DNA of 64,000 nt from Segetibacter aerophilus. Its GTDB lineage: Bacteria; Bacteroidota; Bacteroidia; Chitinophagales; Chitinophagaceae. The notes under the pieces were generated by a model, which ran no database searches, had not been told where the DNA came from, and saw only the letters and a list, made by a program, of their open reading frames with translations. Both the position numbers and the translations under genes were made by a program. Location of the stretch: assembly GCF_007991655.1 (NCBI RefSeq), contig NZ_BJYT01000016.1:32889-96888 (forward strand), in the 5' to 3' direction. Position 1 is the stretch's first letter; the number at the start of each line of letters is the position of its first letter. Positions 17,350-25,574 of the stretch are shown here, piece by piece.

Positions 17350-17410
17350 CAATAGCTTATATGCAATAGTGGCTTTAGGGCCTGCCTTCATAAAGGTGTA
17401 AACGTTGTGC
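17344..17410 (+). repeat. attC-like site 10 (short, apparent A/C hybrid)
   Basis: R'' AAGTAAC (17344-17350) and R' GTTGTGC (17404-17410), only 67 bases. The left half (AGCTTATATGCAATAGTGGC) is of family A, the right half (CCTGCCTTCATAAAGGTG) of family C. It looks like a fusion of two site types with loss of the loop. Confidence 0.7.
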
Positions 17411-17440
17411 GTCATTTTACAGGGACTCCAATTTCAAAGA

Positions 17441-17902
17441 ATGGTAAGACTCAAATTAACTTTTTTATTTTTCATCGGATTGCTTTTTAGTAACTGTTGG
17501 GAACAACTGTGGGGCGACAATGACCTGGGTGATAATTTCTCATTACTGGAAGGCGATAGAACTGAAGACAGGATAATAGTATACTGTAGTGGACGAAGTG
17601 CTGGTGCTTGTATGGCTGGTACCCCTATCGTACCTGTTTACTCAAGGCACATGGACAGCGAAGGACAGTATGCGGAATATGTAGAAACCGCTAACTCAAA
17701 TGACAATTTTATTATTGCCAAGACTGTACAGCTAAAGGACAAAAGAACAAACTATTGGATTATCACAAAAGGTTACGGTATTGACAATTGCGACAAGATA
17801 AACTGTGACAGTATTATTCAATCTCATGTCCTTGGACCTCTGGACCAAAACCAGTTTCAAAAAGAGGCTTCCAAACTTAAAATAAATTTAAGGTTTCAAT
17901 AA
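17441..17902 (+). CDS. Cassette 11: probable lipoprotein of unknown function
   Basis: 153 residues from the ATG at 17441, with a hydrophobic N-terminus and a possible lipobox (LLFSNC). The middle has IIVYCSGRSAGACMAGTPIV, with several cysteines in the exported part. No family recognised. A TTG start at 17405 would begin in the R' box and is less likely. Confidence 0.6.
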   Translation: MVRLKLTFLFFIGLLFSNCWEQLWGDNDLGDNFSLLEGDRTEDRIIVYCSGRSAGACMAGTPIVPVYSRHMDSEGQYAEYVETANSNDNFIIAKTVQLKDKRTNYWIITKGYGIDNCDKINCDSIIQSHVLGPLDQNQFQKEASKLKINLRFQ

Positions 17903-17921
17903 CTGCGTGACAAAAACGAAC

Positions 17922-17992
17922 GCACAACAGCAGCTTCTATGCAATAGTGGCTTGAGGAATAACTCTAAACAAAAAGCTAAAAAACGTTAGCC
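17922..17992 (+). repeat. attC-like site 11 (family A, right arm deleted)
   Basis: R'' GCACAAC (17922-17928; complement of its cassette start) and R' GTTAGCC (17986-17992), 71 bases. The left arm CAGCTTCTATGCAATAGTGG is present but the matching CCACTACTGCAT is missing, leaving only a short AGCT pairing. Confidence 0.7.
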
Positions 17993-17999
17993 GCAACTG

Positions 18000-18398
18000 A
18001 TGAAGCAGATAATCATTACAACTCTTTTCTTAATAATCGGACTTGCTGCATTCAGTCAGAAAGACTCCGTTCGTGGAAAGCAATTTCACCTAAAAGGCAA
18101 GTTAACAGAGACGGTTCAGATTACACCATCTTGTGGTTATATCGCTTTTGGAACCGTTGTAGAATTTGAAGTGAAAGACCTTTTAGGCATGCGGTACAAA
18201 AATAAAAACATAGGAATTATTGTTACCTGTCCAGACATGTATAAAGAGGGATTTTTTAAAAAAGGGAAAATGTATGAGGTATCGTTTTCCGACACCAATC
18301 CAGCAGACTTCGGGTGGACTGTTGGGAATAGAAATCTGCTGAAAAAGAATGGTCTTGCTTTTGACCCCTATGTAGTATCCCTGAAAAGAATACAGTGA
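18000..18398 (+). CDS. Cassette 12: secreted protein of unknown function
   Basis: 132 residues with a signal peptide (cleavage after AAFSQ). The ATG is 7 bases after the R' box. The mature domain (GYIAFGTVVEFEVKDLLGMR, KKGKMYEVSFSDTNP) looks beta-rich. Not recognised. It is the last unit whose R'' box (TGCGGCTAAC) closes exactly with its own start. Confidence 0.65.
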   Translation: MKQIIITTLFLIIGLAAFSQKDSVRGKQFHLKGKLTETVQITPSCGYIAFGTVVEFEVKDLLGMRYKNKNIGIIVTCPDMYKEGFFKKGKMYEVSFSDTNPADFGWTVGNRNLLKKNGLAFDPYVVSLKRIQ

Positions 18399-18401
18399 TG
18401 C

Positions 18402-18490
18402 GGCTAACAAAGGCTTCTGTGCAAGTCGGGCTGAAGGAAGTATATTTAAACTGTAAAACAATCATTAACGGTATTGGTGGTGTGAGGTTC
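18402..18490 (+). repeat. attC-like site 12, left half only (family B)
   Basis: R'' GGCTAAC (18402-18408), then DNA alignable with site 1 (AAAGGCTTCTGTGCAAGT, CTGAAGGAAGTATAT, ATTAACGG, TTGGTGGT). The similarity stops near 18490 and no right arm or R' follows, so the array appears broken here. Confidence 0.65.
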
Positions 18491-19060
18491 GGGCGTACTG
18501 TACAACTTTACCATCCACAGCTCCCCTAAGCCCGCTTAGCCCCTTCAAATGACATGTTTAACCTTGGTGATGCTGGGAAGTTATAACCGTATTTTCTTTG
18601 GATGTTGAGCGACATGTTGAGCACGCCAGAGTCTTGCCTAATCCTGCACCTTCCCCAGCTTTAAAACTGTACAATCCACAATCTCCACCAGACCAATAGA
18701 CAGAAGGAAGCAGAACAGTTATTCGAATAGCTGTGAGGAGCGTCTGGCTGGCCCTTTGGTTGACTCTGGTCACGGTATCATCTTCAACCTTTACAAGTCA
18801 TGCAAGCCTTTATGGCCCTTGATCTAAATGGTGAACTGAGCTTAATCTTGGGTATTACCAACGGTAACCTGATGTCTCTGGCTGCTTCCCGTAGAACAGG
18901 TCCAGTACCAGCAGCGAGCTGAAATGGTAGCAAATCTCCAATGTTTGGTAAATGATCATTGGTAAATGAGTAATAACTTCAGTAGTCCAGTGGAGAAAGT
19001 AATATGTGCTTTACCTGAAAGGTTATCTTCACTTCAAACGTTAATGAGTAACAGCAAGCT
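18491..19060. other. Gene-free stretch after the cassette array
   Basis: About 570 bases without a supportable gene; short frames on both strands lack any family pattern. A direct repeat TTGGTAAATGA occurs at 18945 and 18959. GTTAATG at 19040-19046 could be a worn R' box, since the next gene ends in TATTAAC, but the evidence is weak. Confidence 0.4.
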
Positions 19061-19657
19061 ATGATCAAACAACTGAAGTTTACCTGTATCACTTCTACAG
19101 TTCTAATATTAGCTTTTATTGTGACACGTGCTAATGCTTGCTCATGCTTGGGGAAAGAAAAGCAAACGCTTTCGGTCACAGGCGATAGACAAGTTGATAC
19201 TTATTCAATTGATAGTTTATTCAAGAGAGTTCCTGAGCTTACTATCGAAACTACACTGCCTGATAGTGTTTTTTCCAGTTATTTCAAAATAATTAGGCTT
19301 GAGCAAAGTGACGGAATTACGCTACGTGCAGACTCCACTTTTGAAAGTGTTATTAGAAGTTCTTTTTCTAAAAGCGGTAAATGGCGAATTGACAAGAGAG
19401 AGAAGCAGATCGTTTTCAATTCTAACCAAAAGAAACAAGAACGGTTTTATGTTGTTAAGTACTGGGGTTGGCTTTACTTAGTTCGTCCGCAGGAAATAAG
19501 AGATTTTGTTAATCGCTTTAACGTTAGTAGAAAAAAACATAAAAACGCAAAACCCTTTGAACTGGAAACAGGGGGCAAGCTATACACATGGGAGTTCTTG
19601 GTAGCTTCTGATTTAGCTAATAAAACTTACGTCATGAATTGGTCGGATGATTATTAA
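19061..19657 (+). CDS. Secreted protein of unknown function
   Basis: 198 residues with a signal peptide (cleavage near TRANA, followed by CSC). The mature part has FKIIRLEQSDGITLRADSTF and a KQERFYVVKYWGWLYLVRPQ segment. It resembles the cassette products in being exported and unassigned. A worn attC-like context is possible but not shown. Confidence 0.6.
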   Translation: MIKQLKFTCITSTVLILAFIVTRANACSCLGKEKQTLSVTGDRQVDTYSIDSLFKRVPELTIETTLPDSVFSSYFKIIRLEQSDGITLRADSTFESVIRSSFSKSGKWRIDKREKQIVFNSNQKKQERFYVVKYWGWLYLVRPQEIRDFVNRFNVSRKKHKNAKPFELETGGKLYTWEFLVASDLANKTYVMNWSDDY

Positions 19658-20093
19658 CAACACCCAACCCAAACCTACCGTTGACGTAGCTAAAATAAAT
19701 ATTTATACTTTGACGGCATCTGTGGTTCCCAATATAAAGAAAGCTTGGAATAGCCTTTACAGCTCTTTCAATCATGCTATCTCGTGCTGCAACGACAACT
19801 ACCAGCAAACCACGGAACCTGTCCTCACCAAAGCCCATCAAAATGCGAAGCTAACCTTATCAAACGAGCAGGGTTATCCTGCAATTTTCATACGGCCCGT
19901 ATCGTTATAGAAGTGCACAAGTTTCAAGGTTCGACTGGACAGGAAAGTTGCATACAGCATCAGTCGTTGTGATTCGACCTTTGACCGATTATATTTAAAC
20001 AGTAAATATACACCAACAGTATCCATTCATCGAATACGCAACATTCAGTAAGCGGAAACCGTCGTCAGTCATACTAAACTGACACCTCACCAT
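19658..20093. other. Gene-free stretch
   Basis: An 87-residue frame (19647-19910) overlaps the end of the previous gene and shows no domain or signal, so it is not called. Nothing else was seen. Confidence 0.35.
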
Positions 20094-20803
20094 ATGAAAA
20101 ACTTAACGCTAACTGCTTTTTTTTTCTTACATGTCTCGCTGGACAATCGCAGACAAAGAATTTTCTTGACCAGCCTTATTTAGAGGTTACTGGAAGTGCA
20201 GACACATTGGTAACACCGAATGAAATCTTAATCAAAATTTTCATTTCGGAGAAAGATAGGAAGGACAAAACATCAGTTGAACAATTAGAAATAAAAATGT
20301 TCAACACCCTTAAGACATTAGGTATAGACGTTGAAAACAACTTAACGACAAGCGACATGTCGAGCAATTTCAAATTCTACTTTTTAAAAAGTAAGGATGT
20401 AATTAAGACAAAACAGTATCTTTTAAAAGTAGGTGATGCTGTGACAGCCAGCAAAGTGTTCATCCAACTCGAAGATTTAGGCATTTCAAATACATCTATT
20501 GACCATGTTGACCACTCGGAATTGGAGAACATAAGAAATATTATCCGAACTAAAGCGGTGGCTAATGCAAGAACAAGAGCATTGGCCTTAATAAAACCAT
20601 TAAATCAGAATATCGGACCCGCTATTCATATTGCTGACAATGAAGCATACAATGTAAACCAACAGCTTCAAGGACGAGTAGCAGGAGTTGTTGTGACAGG
20701 ATATTCGATAAGAGGAAAAGCTTCTGATGAATTACCAAAAATTGAGTTTGAAAAGATTAACGTCACTACGAACATCAATGTGAAGTTCATTCTTAAACCA
20801 TAA
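20094..20803 (+). pseudogene. SIMPL/DUF541-type secreted protein with a frameshift in a run of nine T
   Basis: The ATG at 20094 opens a signal peptide (MKNLTLTAFFF) that runs into nine T (20117-20125). In the +1-shifted reading the peptide continues as LTCLAGQSQTKNFLDQPYLE, then VTGSADTLVTPNEILIKIFI, a good SIMPL/DUF541 start, to the stop at 20803. One extra T, or two fewer, restores a normal 236-residue or similar secreted protein. It could be slippage-controlled, a true pseudogene or a base-calling error. The C-terminal half has ARTRALALIKPLNQNIG, usual for the family. Confidence 0.75.
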
Positions 20804-20814
20804 GCACCAATGCA

Positions 20815-20875
20815 CAGCATGCCGCTTTGTAGAAATTGGACGGAAGGCAGCATATTCAACAGTAAAAAGAGCCAA
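20815..20875 (+). repeat. Worn attC-like left half (family B)
   Basis: GGACGGAAGGCAGCATATTC and AACAGTAAAA align with the corresponding part of site 12 (GGCTGAAGGAAGTATATTT, ACTGTAAAA). There is no clear R'' or R' box, so it is probably inactive. Confidence 0.45.
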
Positions 20876-20920
20876 TTGTTATTTTACCTTCCACAATAGA
20901 AATTACTAATAAACAATTAT

Positions 20921-21445
20921 ATGAGAAAAGTATTTTTTTTAATAGTCCAAACACTGCTTTTTAATACTTGCTACAGCCAGCATCAAGAAGATTTAAAAAT
21001 TTTGTGGCCTGAAGAATTTAAATGGAAATTGGCGTTAAACCAAGAGGACTCATTTTCGCATACAATTACTTTGATTCCTGAAAATGAAAGCTTAACAAAG
21101 TGGACCGTTTTAGGGCAGATGATGGCAATTAAAAATAATTTTAAAGCAAACAATATAGATCAGGTTGTCAGTACATTTACGCAAGCGTCACTACAAGAAT
21201 CTCCGAAAGCAAAATACTTGGTTTTAGAAAAAGATGAAACGACAAAGAATTTTTGGGCAATTTTTAAAGTTGAGACCCCTAACTATCCAAACGACCCTAT
21301 CCCTGAGTCGCAACTGTGGTATGCAATACAAGGAAACTCTACTTTATACGTGAATTTTGTTGCAATCAAGGAAAAGACGTTAAGCAAAGCATTTGTTGAA
21401 AAGTGGATAAAGGTTTTTAAAAGCAGTCACCTGATCAACAAATAA
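20921..21445 (+). CDS. Secreted protein of unknown function
   Basis: 174 residues with a signal peptide (cleavage after TCYSQ). The mature part is an alpha/beta domain (EFKWKLALNQEDSFSHTITL, AKYLVLEKDETTKNFWAIFK, SQLWYAIQGNSTLYVNFVAI). The layout recalls small stress-type lipoproteins of Bacteroidota, but I assign no family. It is followed by a worn family D attC-like sequence. Confidence 0.6.
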   Translation: MRKVFFLIVQTLLFNTCYSQHQEDLKILWPEEFKWKLALNQEDSFSHTITLIPENESLTKWTVLGQMMAIKNNFKANNIDQVVSTFTQASLQESPKAKYLVLEKDETTKNFWAIFKVETPNYPNDPIPESQLWYAIQGNSTLYVNFVAIKEKTLSKAFVEKWIKVFKSSHLINK

Positions 21446-21454
21446 TTATCTTTC

Positions 21455-21578
21455 AATATCATTTTGCAGTGTTTCTATTGTAAATAGTAAAGCTTTCAAA
21501 AGATGATTTGCTTTTGTGGTCAATTGAACTCGACGTTTTTTTAATTGCCACCACTTCATAGACTCTGTAACGTTGTCA
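21455..21578 (+). repeat. Worn attC-like site 13 (family D)
   Basis: The right half (GCTTTTGTGGTCAATTGAAC, GACGTTTTTTTAATTGCCAC, ACTTCATAGACTCTGTAAC, then R' GTTGTCA at 21572-21578) aligns well with site 5. The left half keeps CAGTGTTTCTATTGT but no R'' box ending in AAC was found. Confidence 0.55.
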
Positions 21579-21622
21579 CAGACGTGTTTGCCAAACAACT
21601 GGTTATAGGAAAAAAAATCTTG

Positions 21623-22180
21623 ATGTATTTGATTGACGATACGGAAGCAAGTCTTTTAATTGATGACTTTACACAAAATAAATCGATTCAGATTACTAAA
21701 GTTGCTGGTAATAGACTAAATCTTTTTGTAGATACTTTTGAATTCCCTGAAAGAGATTGCTCCATAGAAAGTTTAAGAAAAGTTAGTTTTCAATTTGCTT
21801 ATCATGAGAGACAATTCTACATACGTTTGAAAGGATCTATTAACAAAGGAGACACCATTTATTTCTTGTTTGAAAATGGTAAAGTAATCGAAAAGACTAT
21901 AACTAAGGCTCTTCCTTTTCATAGGGCAGAATACGCAGAAGCAGTTCAAATAAGTGTCGAAGAAACAAAAGTATTTGCCACTACTTTATTAAAAAAATGG
22001 AAGGTAACAACGAGCCGAACGAATACTTTCATTATCGGTGGATTTATTGATAACAAATACCTGGAACAATACCCAACCAGTGAGGAAGGCCAATATCTTT
22101 TATTGCTTACTGCACGACAATTAATCAAACAGGTAATTTTTCATTATCCTAACTTGGAATATCAACAGCTACTGGGGTAA
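21623..22180 (+). CDS. Soluble protein of unknown function
   Basis: 185 residues from the ATG at 21623, the first in a plausible position after the attC-like R' box; a longer frame from 21545 begins inside that site. There is no signal peptide. It has YFLFENGKVIEKTITKALPF and a helical C-terminus. No family recognised. The next gene follows after 22 bases. Confidence 0.55.
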   Translation: MYLIDDTEASLLIDDFTQNKSIQITKVAGNRLNLFVDTFEFPERDCSIESLRKVSFQFAYHERQFYIRLKGSINKGDTIYFLFENGKVIEKTITKALPFHRAEYAEAVQISVEETKVFATTLLKKWKVTTSRTNTFIIGGFIDNKYLEQYPTSEEGQYLLLLTARQLIKQVIFHYPNLEYQQLLG

Positions 22181-22202
22181 AGCTTGAGAACCAAACTAAG
22201 AA

Positions 22203-22679
22203 ATGACTACAATAGAACTTTACACCTATATCAAAGCTCCAATTACCGTTTGCTTCAACCTCTCCAGAAGTGCTGAACTTCATATGATTTCCACTTCAAA
22301 AACAGATGAAAAAGTCATTGCAGGAAGATCATCAGGTTTATTTGAAAAGGGTGATACTGTTACCTGGAAAGCAAGACATTTCGGGGTATACCACACCCTG
22401 CAAATGGAAATATCGGCTTTGTCATTTCCTTACAGCTTTGAAGATAGAATGGTCAGGGGTCCTTTTAAATCCATTTGTCACAACCATCATTTTCAGGAAG
22501 CGAATGGACTAACGGTAATGAAGGACGTATTCCAGTACGAAGTTCCTTTTAGCTTGTTTGGTCAATTGTTCAACCAAATGATTTTAAGGAAGCACATGAG
22601 AAATCTGCTTGAAGAAAGGAACAGAACGATAAAGGAATATGCTGAGTCGAATAGATGGAGAGAGGTATTACCTGTTTAA
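22203..22679 (+). CDS. SRPBCC (START/Bet v1-like) family protein
   Basis: 158 residues starting IELYTYIKAPITVCFNLSRS, the usual opening of SRPBCC cyclase/cell-division-inhibitor-like proteins, followed by TVTWKARHFGVYHTLQMEIS and an amphipathic C-terminal helix that lines a hydrophobic pocket in the family. Ligand unknown. It follows the preceding gene by 22 bases and may be co-transcribed with it. Confidence 0.8.
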   Translation: MTTIELYTYIKAPITVCFNLSRSAELHMISTSKTDEKVIAGRSSGLFEKGDTVTWKARHFGVYHTLQMEISALSFPYSFEDRMVRGPFKSICHNHHFQEANGLTVMKDVFQYEVPFSLFGQLFNQMILRKHMRNLLEERNRTIKEYAESNRWREVLPV

Positions 22680-22742
22680 TTCCTTGTCTTTAAATCTTAT
22701 TAAAAAGCCTTATAGATCGCTAATAACTTCAACTTAACCCAC

Positions 22743-23384
22743 ATGTTCAAAAACACCGTTTTTATCCTCACTGTTGCCCTCATTATTTTTACAGGCTGTC
22801 GCAGCAAAATGTTAGCGCAAGTCCCAAAAACAGCTTCTAATGCAGAAGTAGAGGCAAAGTTTCTCGATTCGATTGAAAGAGTGGCTCAGGCAATAAAATT
22901 TGAACCACCTGGAGAACTGATAGCAACCATAGAATTTAGAATCAGGGCGACAGGGGAAGACTTGAAAAACTTCAAAGAAGGTTTTATTCCCTGGGTTAGC
23001 CTGGAACATCCAGAGAAGCAATTGCCCAACTTAATAAATCCAGAGCAAGTGGCTTTGCCTTACCAGCATGTATTCTTAATCATTGGTTATCCTTTGAACC
23101 ATCCTGATACTTCTCAGCTCACTGGGGCTGTTGCTGGTTTTACAAATAAAATGTTGATACAAAAGATAAGCGAACGTTATCGTCAGATTTATCAAGAGGA
23201 AGAAGCAGGAGCAAAAGTCAAGACCATCCCAATTGAAAAAAGAACGGGTTTAATCAACAGGAATCAAACTGATGGGAAATACGAGGTATGGGGACATGAC
23301 TTGGGCGATTTGGATTTAAGCAGCGTAGAGGTGTATAGAACTGCTGAAGGTAAAATCGTATTAATGTTAGGGGTGGAGTCTTAA
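22743..23384 (+). CDS. Lipoprotein of unknown function
   Basis: 213 residues with a lipobox (IFTGC) near residue 19. The mature part includes ELIATIEFRIRATGEDLKNF and AYQHVFLIIGYPLNHP-like hydrophobic stretches. Not recognised. Confidence 0.6.
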   Translation: MFKNTVFILTVALIIFTGCRSKMLAQVPKTASNAEVEAKFLDSIERVAQAIKFEPPGELIATIEFRIRATGEDLKNFKEGFIPWVSLEHPEKQLPNLINPEQVALPYQHVFLIIGYPLNHPDTSQLTGAVAGFTNKMLIQKISERYRQIYQEEEAGAKVKTIPIEKRTGLINRNQTDGKYEVWGHDLGDLDLSSVEVYRTAEGKIVLMLGVES

Positions 23385-23425
23385 CAGCCTTCATGCTGTC
23401 AGGACTATTTGAATATTTTTAAGTT

Positions 23426-23850
23426 ATGGTAGTTTCCAAATGGCATATTTATCTGGCGGTTCTACTTCTGTTGACCTCACCGTTTGTGATATACCGATTC
23501 ATATGGTTACATCGGTCATTGCCGACAAAGGCAGTAGTGTTGTACGTAGAGGGGACAAGGTTGGTTCGTCCTCAACAAACTTTTCCAGTCTTTAGATACA
23601 CTGTCGATGGACGCACCATATTGTCCTCTGGTAACTATAATTCACCCTTTGTTGCTGGTGATTCTATTTTTATAAGATACAATCCCTAAAAACAACTGAA
23701 TTTAAAATAGATAACACCTGGGATTGTTGGAAGGATCTCATTTTTTATTTCAGTCTCCCGTTAATTTTCATTACGATGATATTTGCTGCAAGAGATATAT
23801 TTCCAGGCAATATCAAATTAGGTCCAAAACAGAAAGGAGTTGTTAGCTAA
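23426..23850 (+). pseudogene. DUF3592-like membrane protein split by a frameshift
   Basis: The ATG at 23426 opens a transmembrane segment and a small domain (FPVFRYTVDGRTILSSGNYN) ending at a stop at 23687-23689 (RYNP). In the shifted frame right after the stop, reading resumes as KTTEFKIDNTWDCWKDLIFY and a second hydrophobic segment (FSLPLIFITMIFAARDIF), to a stop at 23848. TM-domain-TM is the normal DUF3592 layout, so one indel near CCCTAAAAA appears to have broken one gene. A sequencing error remains possible. Confidence 0.7.
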
Positions 23851-24094
23851 GAGGCATTCAGATGACATTAACGATGGCATGAATGGTGAATAAAGCTGCT
23901 GCTTCCCGTAATTTAAGGCATAATAAAGACGTTATTAGAGATGTGAGTGTAATGTTGGCCTTAAAAGGAAATTTCCGTTGTAGGTATATTCATTTGCTAC
24001 GAGAAACACTAAGGGTGTTTGCTGGAGTAGATTAACCTAATTTTTTTGAATTTTTAAACTGCATACATTAGCAGAAATAACCCTGAAACAAAAT

Positions 24095-24631
24095 ATGCAC
24101 TTTTTCAAAATTGCTATTATTTCCTTTGTCTACCACGTAACTTTTATTAATGCATCAAGTGCACAGAAAGCAACCTCTCCAGCAACTAACCTTAAAAGGC
24201 AGGCTGAACAGATGGTGAACTTTTTCAGTACTGGTGACCTCGATAAGTTCAGCAAATTCACCTATCCAAAAGTTATTCAAATGATTGGTGGAGAAACAAA
24301 AATGATTTCAGTTTTAAAAAAAGAAATGGACAGTTGGGAGAGCCAGGGAATAAGGATAGATTCAGTAAGTGTGGGAGATGTATCCAAAATTGTAAAAGCT
24401 GGGAACGAATTACATTCTTTGATTACACAGCGTCTGGTAATGAAGGTTCCAGGCGGCAGGATGGTGAAAAATTCATTTTTACTTGCCATATCACCAAATA
24501 ATGGTGCTAATTGGTATTTTCTCGATACAGCTCCATTAACCCCTGATATTTTGAAAAAGCTTTTTCCAAACTTTAATAAAGAAATTGTCATTCCAACTAA
24601 GGAAGAGCCAGTGATGATACCTAACGAATAA
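24095..24631 (+). CDS. Secreted protein, possibly NTF2-like
   Basis: 178 residues with a signal peptide (cleavage near SSAQK). The start KRQAEQMVNFFSTGDLDKFS, then TYPKVIQMIGG, and the ending NGANWYFLDT resemble SnoaL/NTF2-type domains (a helix followed by a beta sheet). No function assigned. Confidence 0.6.
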   Translation: MHFFKIAIISFVYHVTFINASSAQKATSPATNLKRQAEQMVNFFSTGDLDKFSKFTYPKVIQMIGGETKMISVLKKEMDSWESQGIRIDSVSVGDVSKIVKAGNELHSLITQRLVMKVPGGRMVKNSFLLAISPNNGANWYFLDTAPLTPDILKKLFPNFNKEIVIPTKEEPVMIPNE

Positions 24632-24874
24632 CCTCTTTTCATTTCAGCTATAACAAATCTATTAACCTGGATAGAAGTGTATGAACAGTGTTAGAAGAAA
24701 TGTATTTTCAATGCTGCGGAAAGTATTTTTAACTAATAAGTTTCTCACAGCCACCTCTTATGTTCGTCATTTTTCAATTCAAGTAAACCTGAGTACCTAA
24801 ATTATAACGGGGATTTAAAATAAAAAAAGATGAAAGCTTTGTAATATGGGGGCCGTTTCCTATGATTGTTACAT

Positions 24875-25333
24875 ATGGATAACGCTATGAAAAAAGAACC
24901 AAAAGCACTTGAAGGAGTTAAGCGCATTTACATGGATTTCACGTATTACAGAGCTGAAAGCTTACAGGATGAAATTTTAGTAAGTGAAATGACAGAGTTT
25001 TTTAAACTACAAAGTTTTGAACACCGTTTTTTTGAAGACAATTCATTTACTACAGAAGAAAATTTGATTCTTTTCGAAAGAGATATACATGCTACTATAT
25101 TCTTTTCATTAAAACCATTTAGAGAGGCTTGTAAAAGCAACGAAGCATTAAATAGCTCTTTTTTCACTTTTTTCATGTCCACTGTAAAAACTTTCAAAAG
25201 TTTATATGAAGTTGATTTCTTTAAAATTTCTAAGGAAAGTTTAAACCTTTTTTCTCGTCAAAGACACTTGCGTTTAAGACATTCAGGTAAATTTTGTCAA
25301 CTTTTACTGAGGAAGAATTTGACTAACAAGTAA
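24875..25333 (+). CDS. Soluble protein of unknown function
   Basis: 152 residues from the ATG at 24875 (a TTG at 24866 is possible). It is rich in Phe, Lys and Glu, probably all-helical, with no signal peptide and no known motif. It lies upstream of the replication protein gene. Confidence 0.5.
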   Translation: MDNAMKKEPKALEGVKRIYMDFTYYRAESLQDEILVSEMTEFFKLQSFEHRFFEDNSFTTEENLILFERDIHATIFFSLKPFREACKSNEALNSSFFTFFMSTVKTFKSLYEVDFFKISKESLNLFSRQRHLRLRHSGKFCQLLLRKNLTNK

Positions 25334-25574
25334 TATCTTCCCACCCTCTTATGTTAGTCAAATTTCTTCTAAGTCACTTGGTGATCCCACTTAATTTTCC
25401 TATTATTATTAAAAAGCTTCCAACCGTTTTATCTGGAAGTGCTTTAGTTTTCTGTTGAACTTAACCAACAGATAATGCAGGTGTGTTTTCACCCTTCACC
25501 TTCCACTTGCGTTACTACACTCTCTTCATTTGAAGAATATAATAAAAAGGAGTCAAAAGGGAAATGCATAAGAA

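Noticed and set aside
13260..17990. CRISPR array (repeated words such as ATGCAATAGTGGCTT)
   Set aside because: The repeats are spaced hundreds of bases apart with genes between them, are imperfect and form paired arms; there are no uniform spacers and no cas genes.
18558..18773. 71-residue minus-strand frame in the gap after the array
   Set aside because: No start context, no family pattern, and it is opposite to all nearby genes; treated as chance.
18945..18969. Iteron-type replication origin (TTGGTAAATGA repeated)
   Set aside because: Only two copies, 14 bases apart, with no adjacent replication gene.
19647..19910. 87-residue frame after the 19061 gene
   Set aside because: It overlaps the previous gene, shows no signal peptide or domain, and its composition does not stand out.
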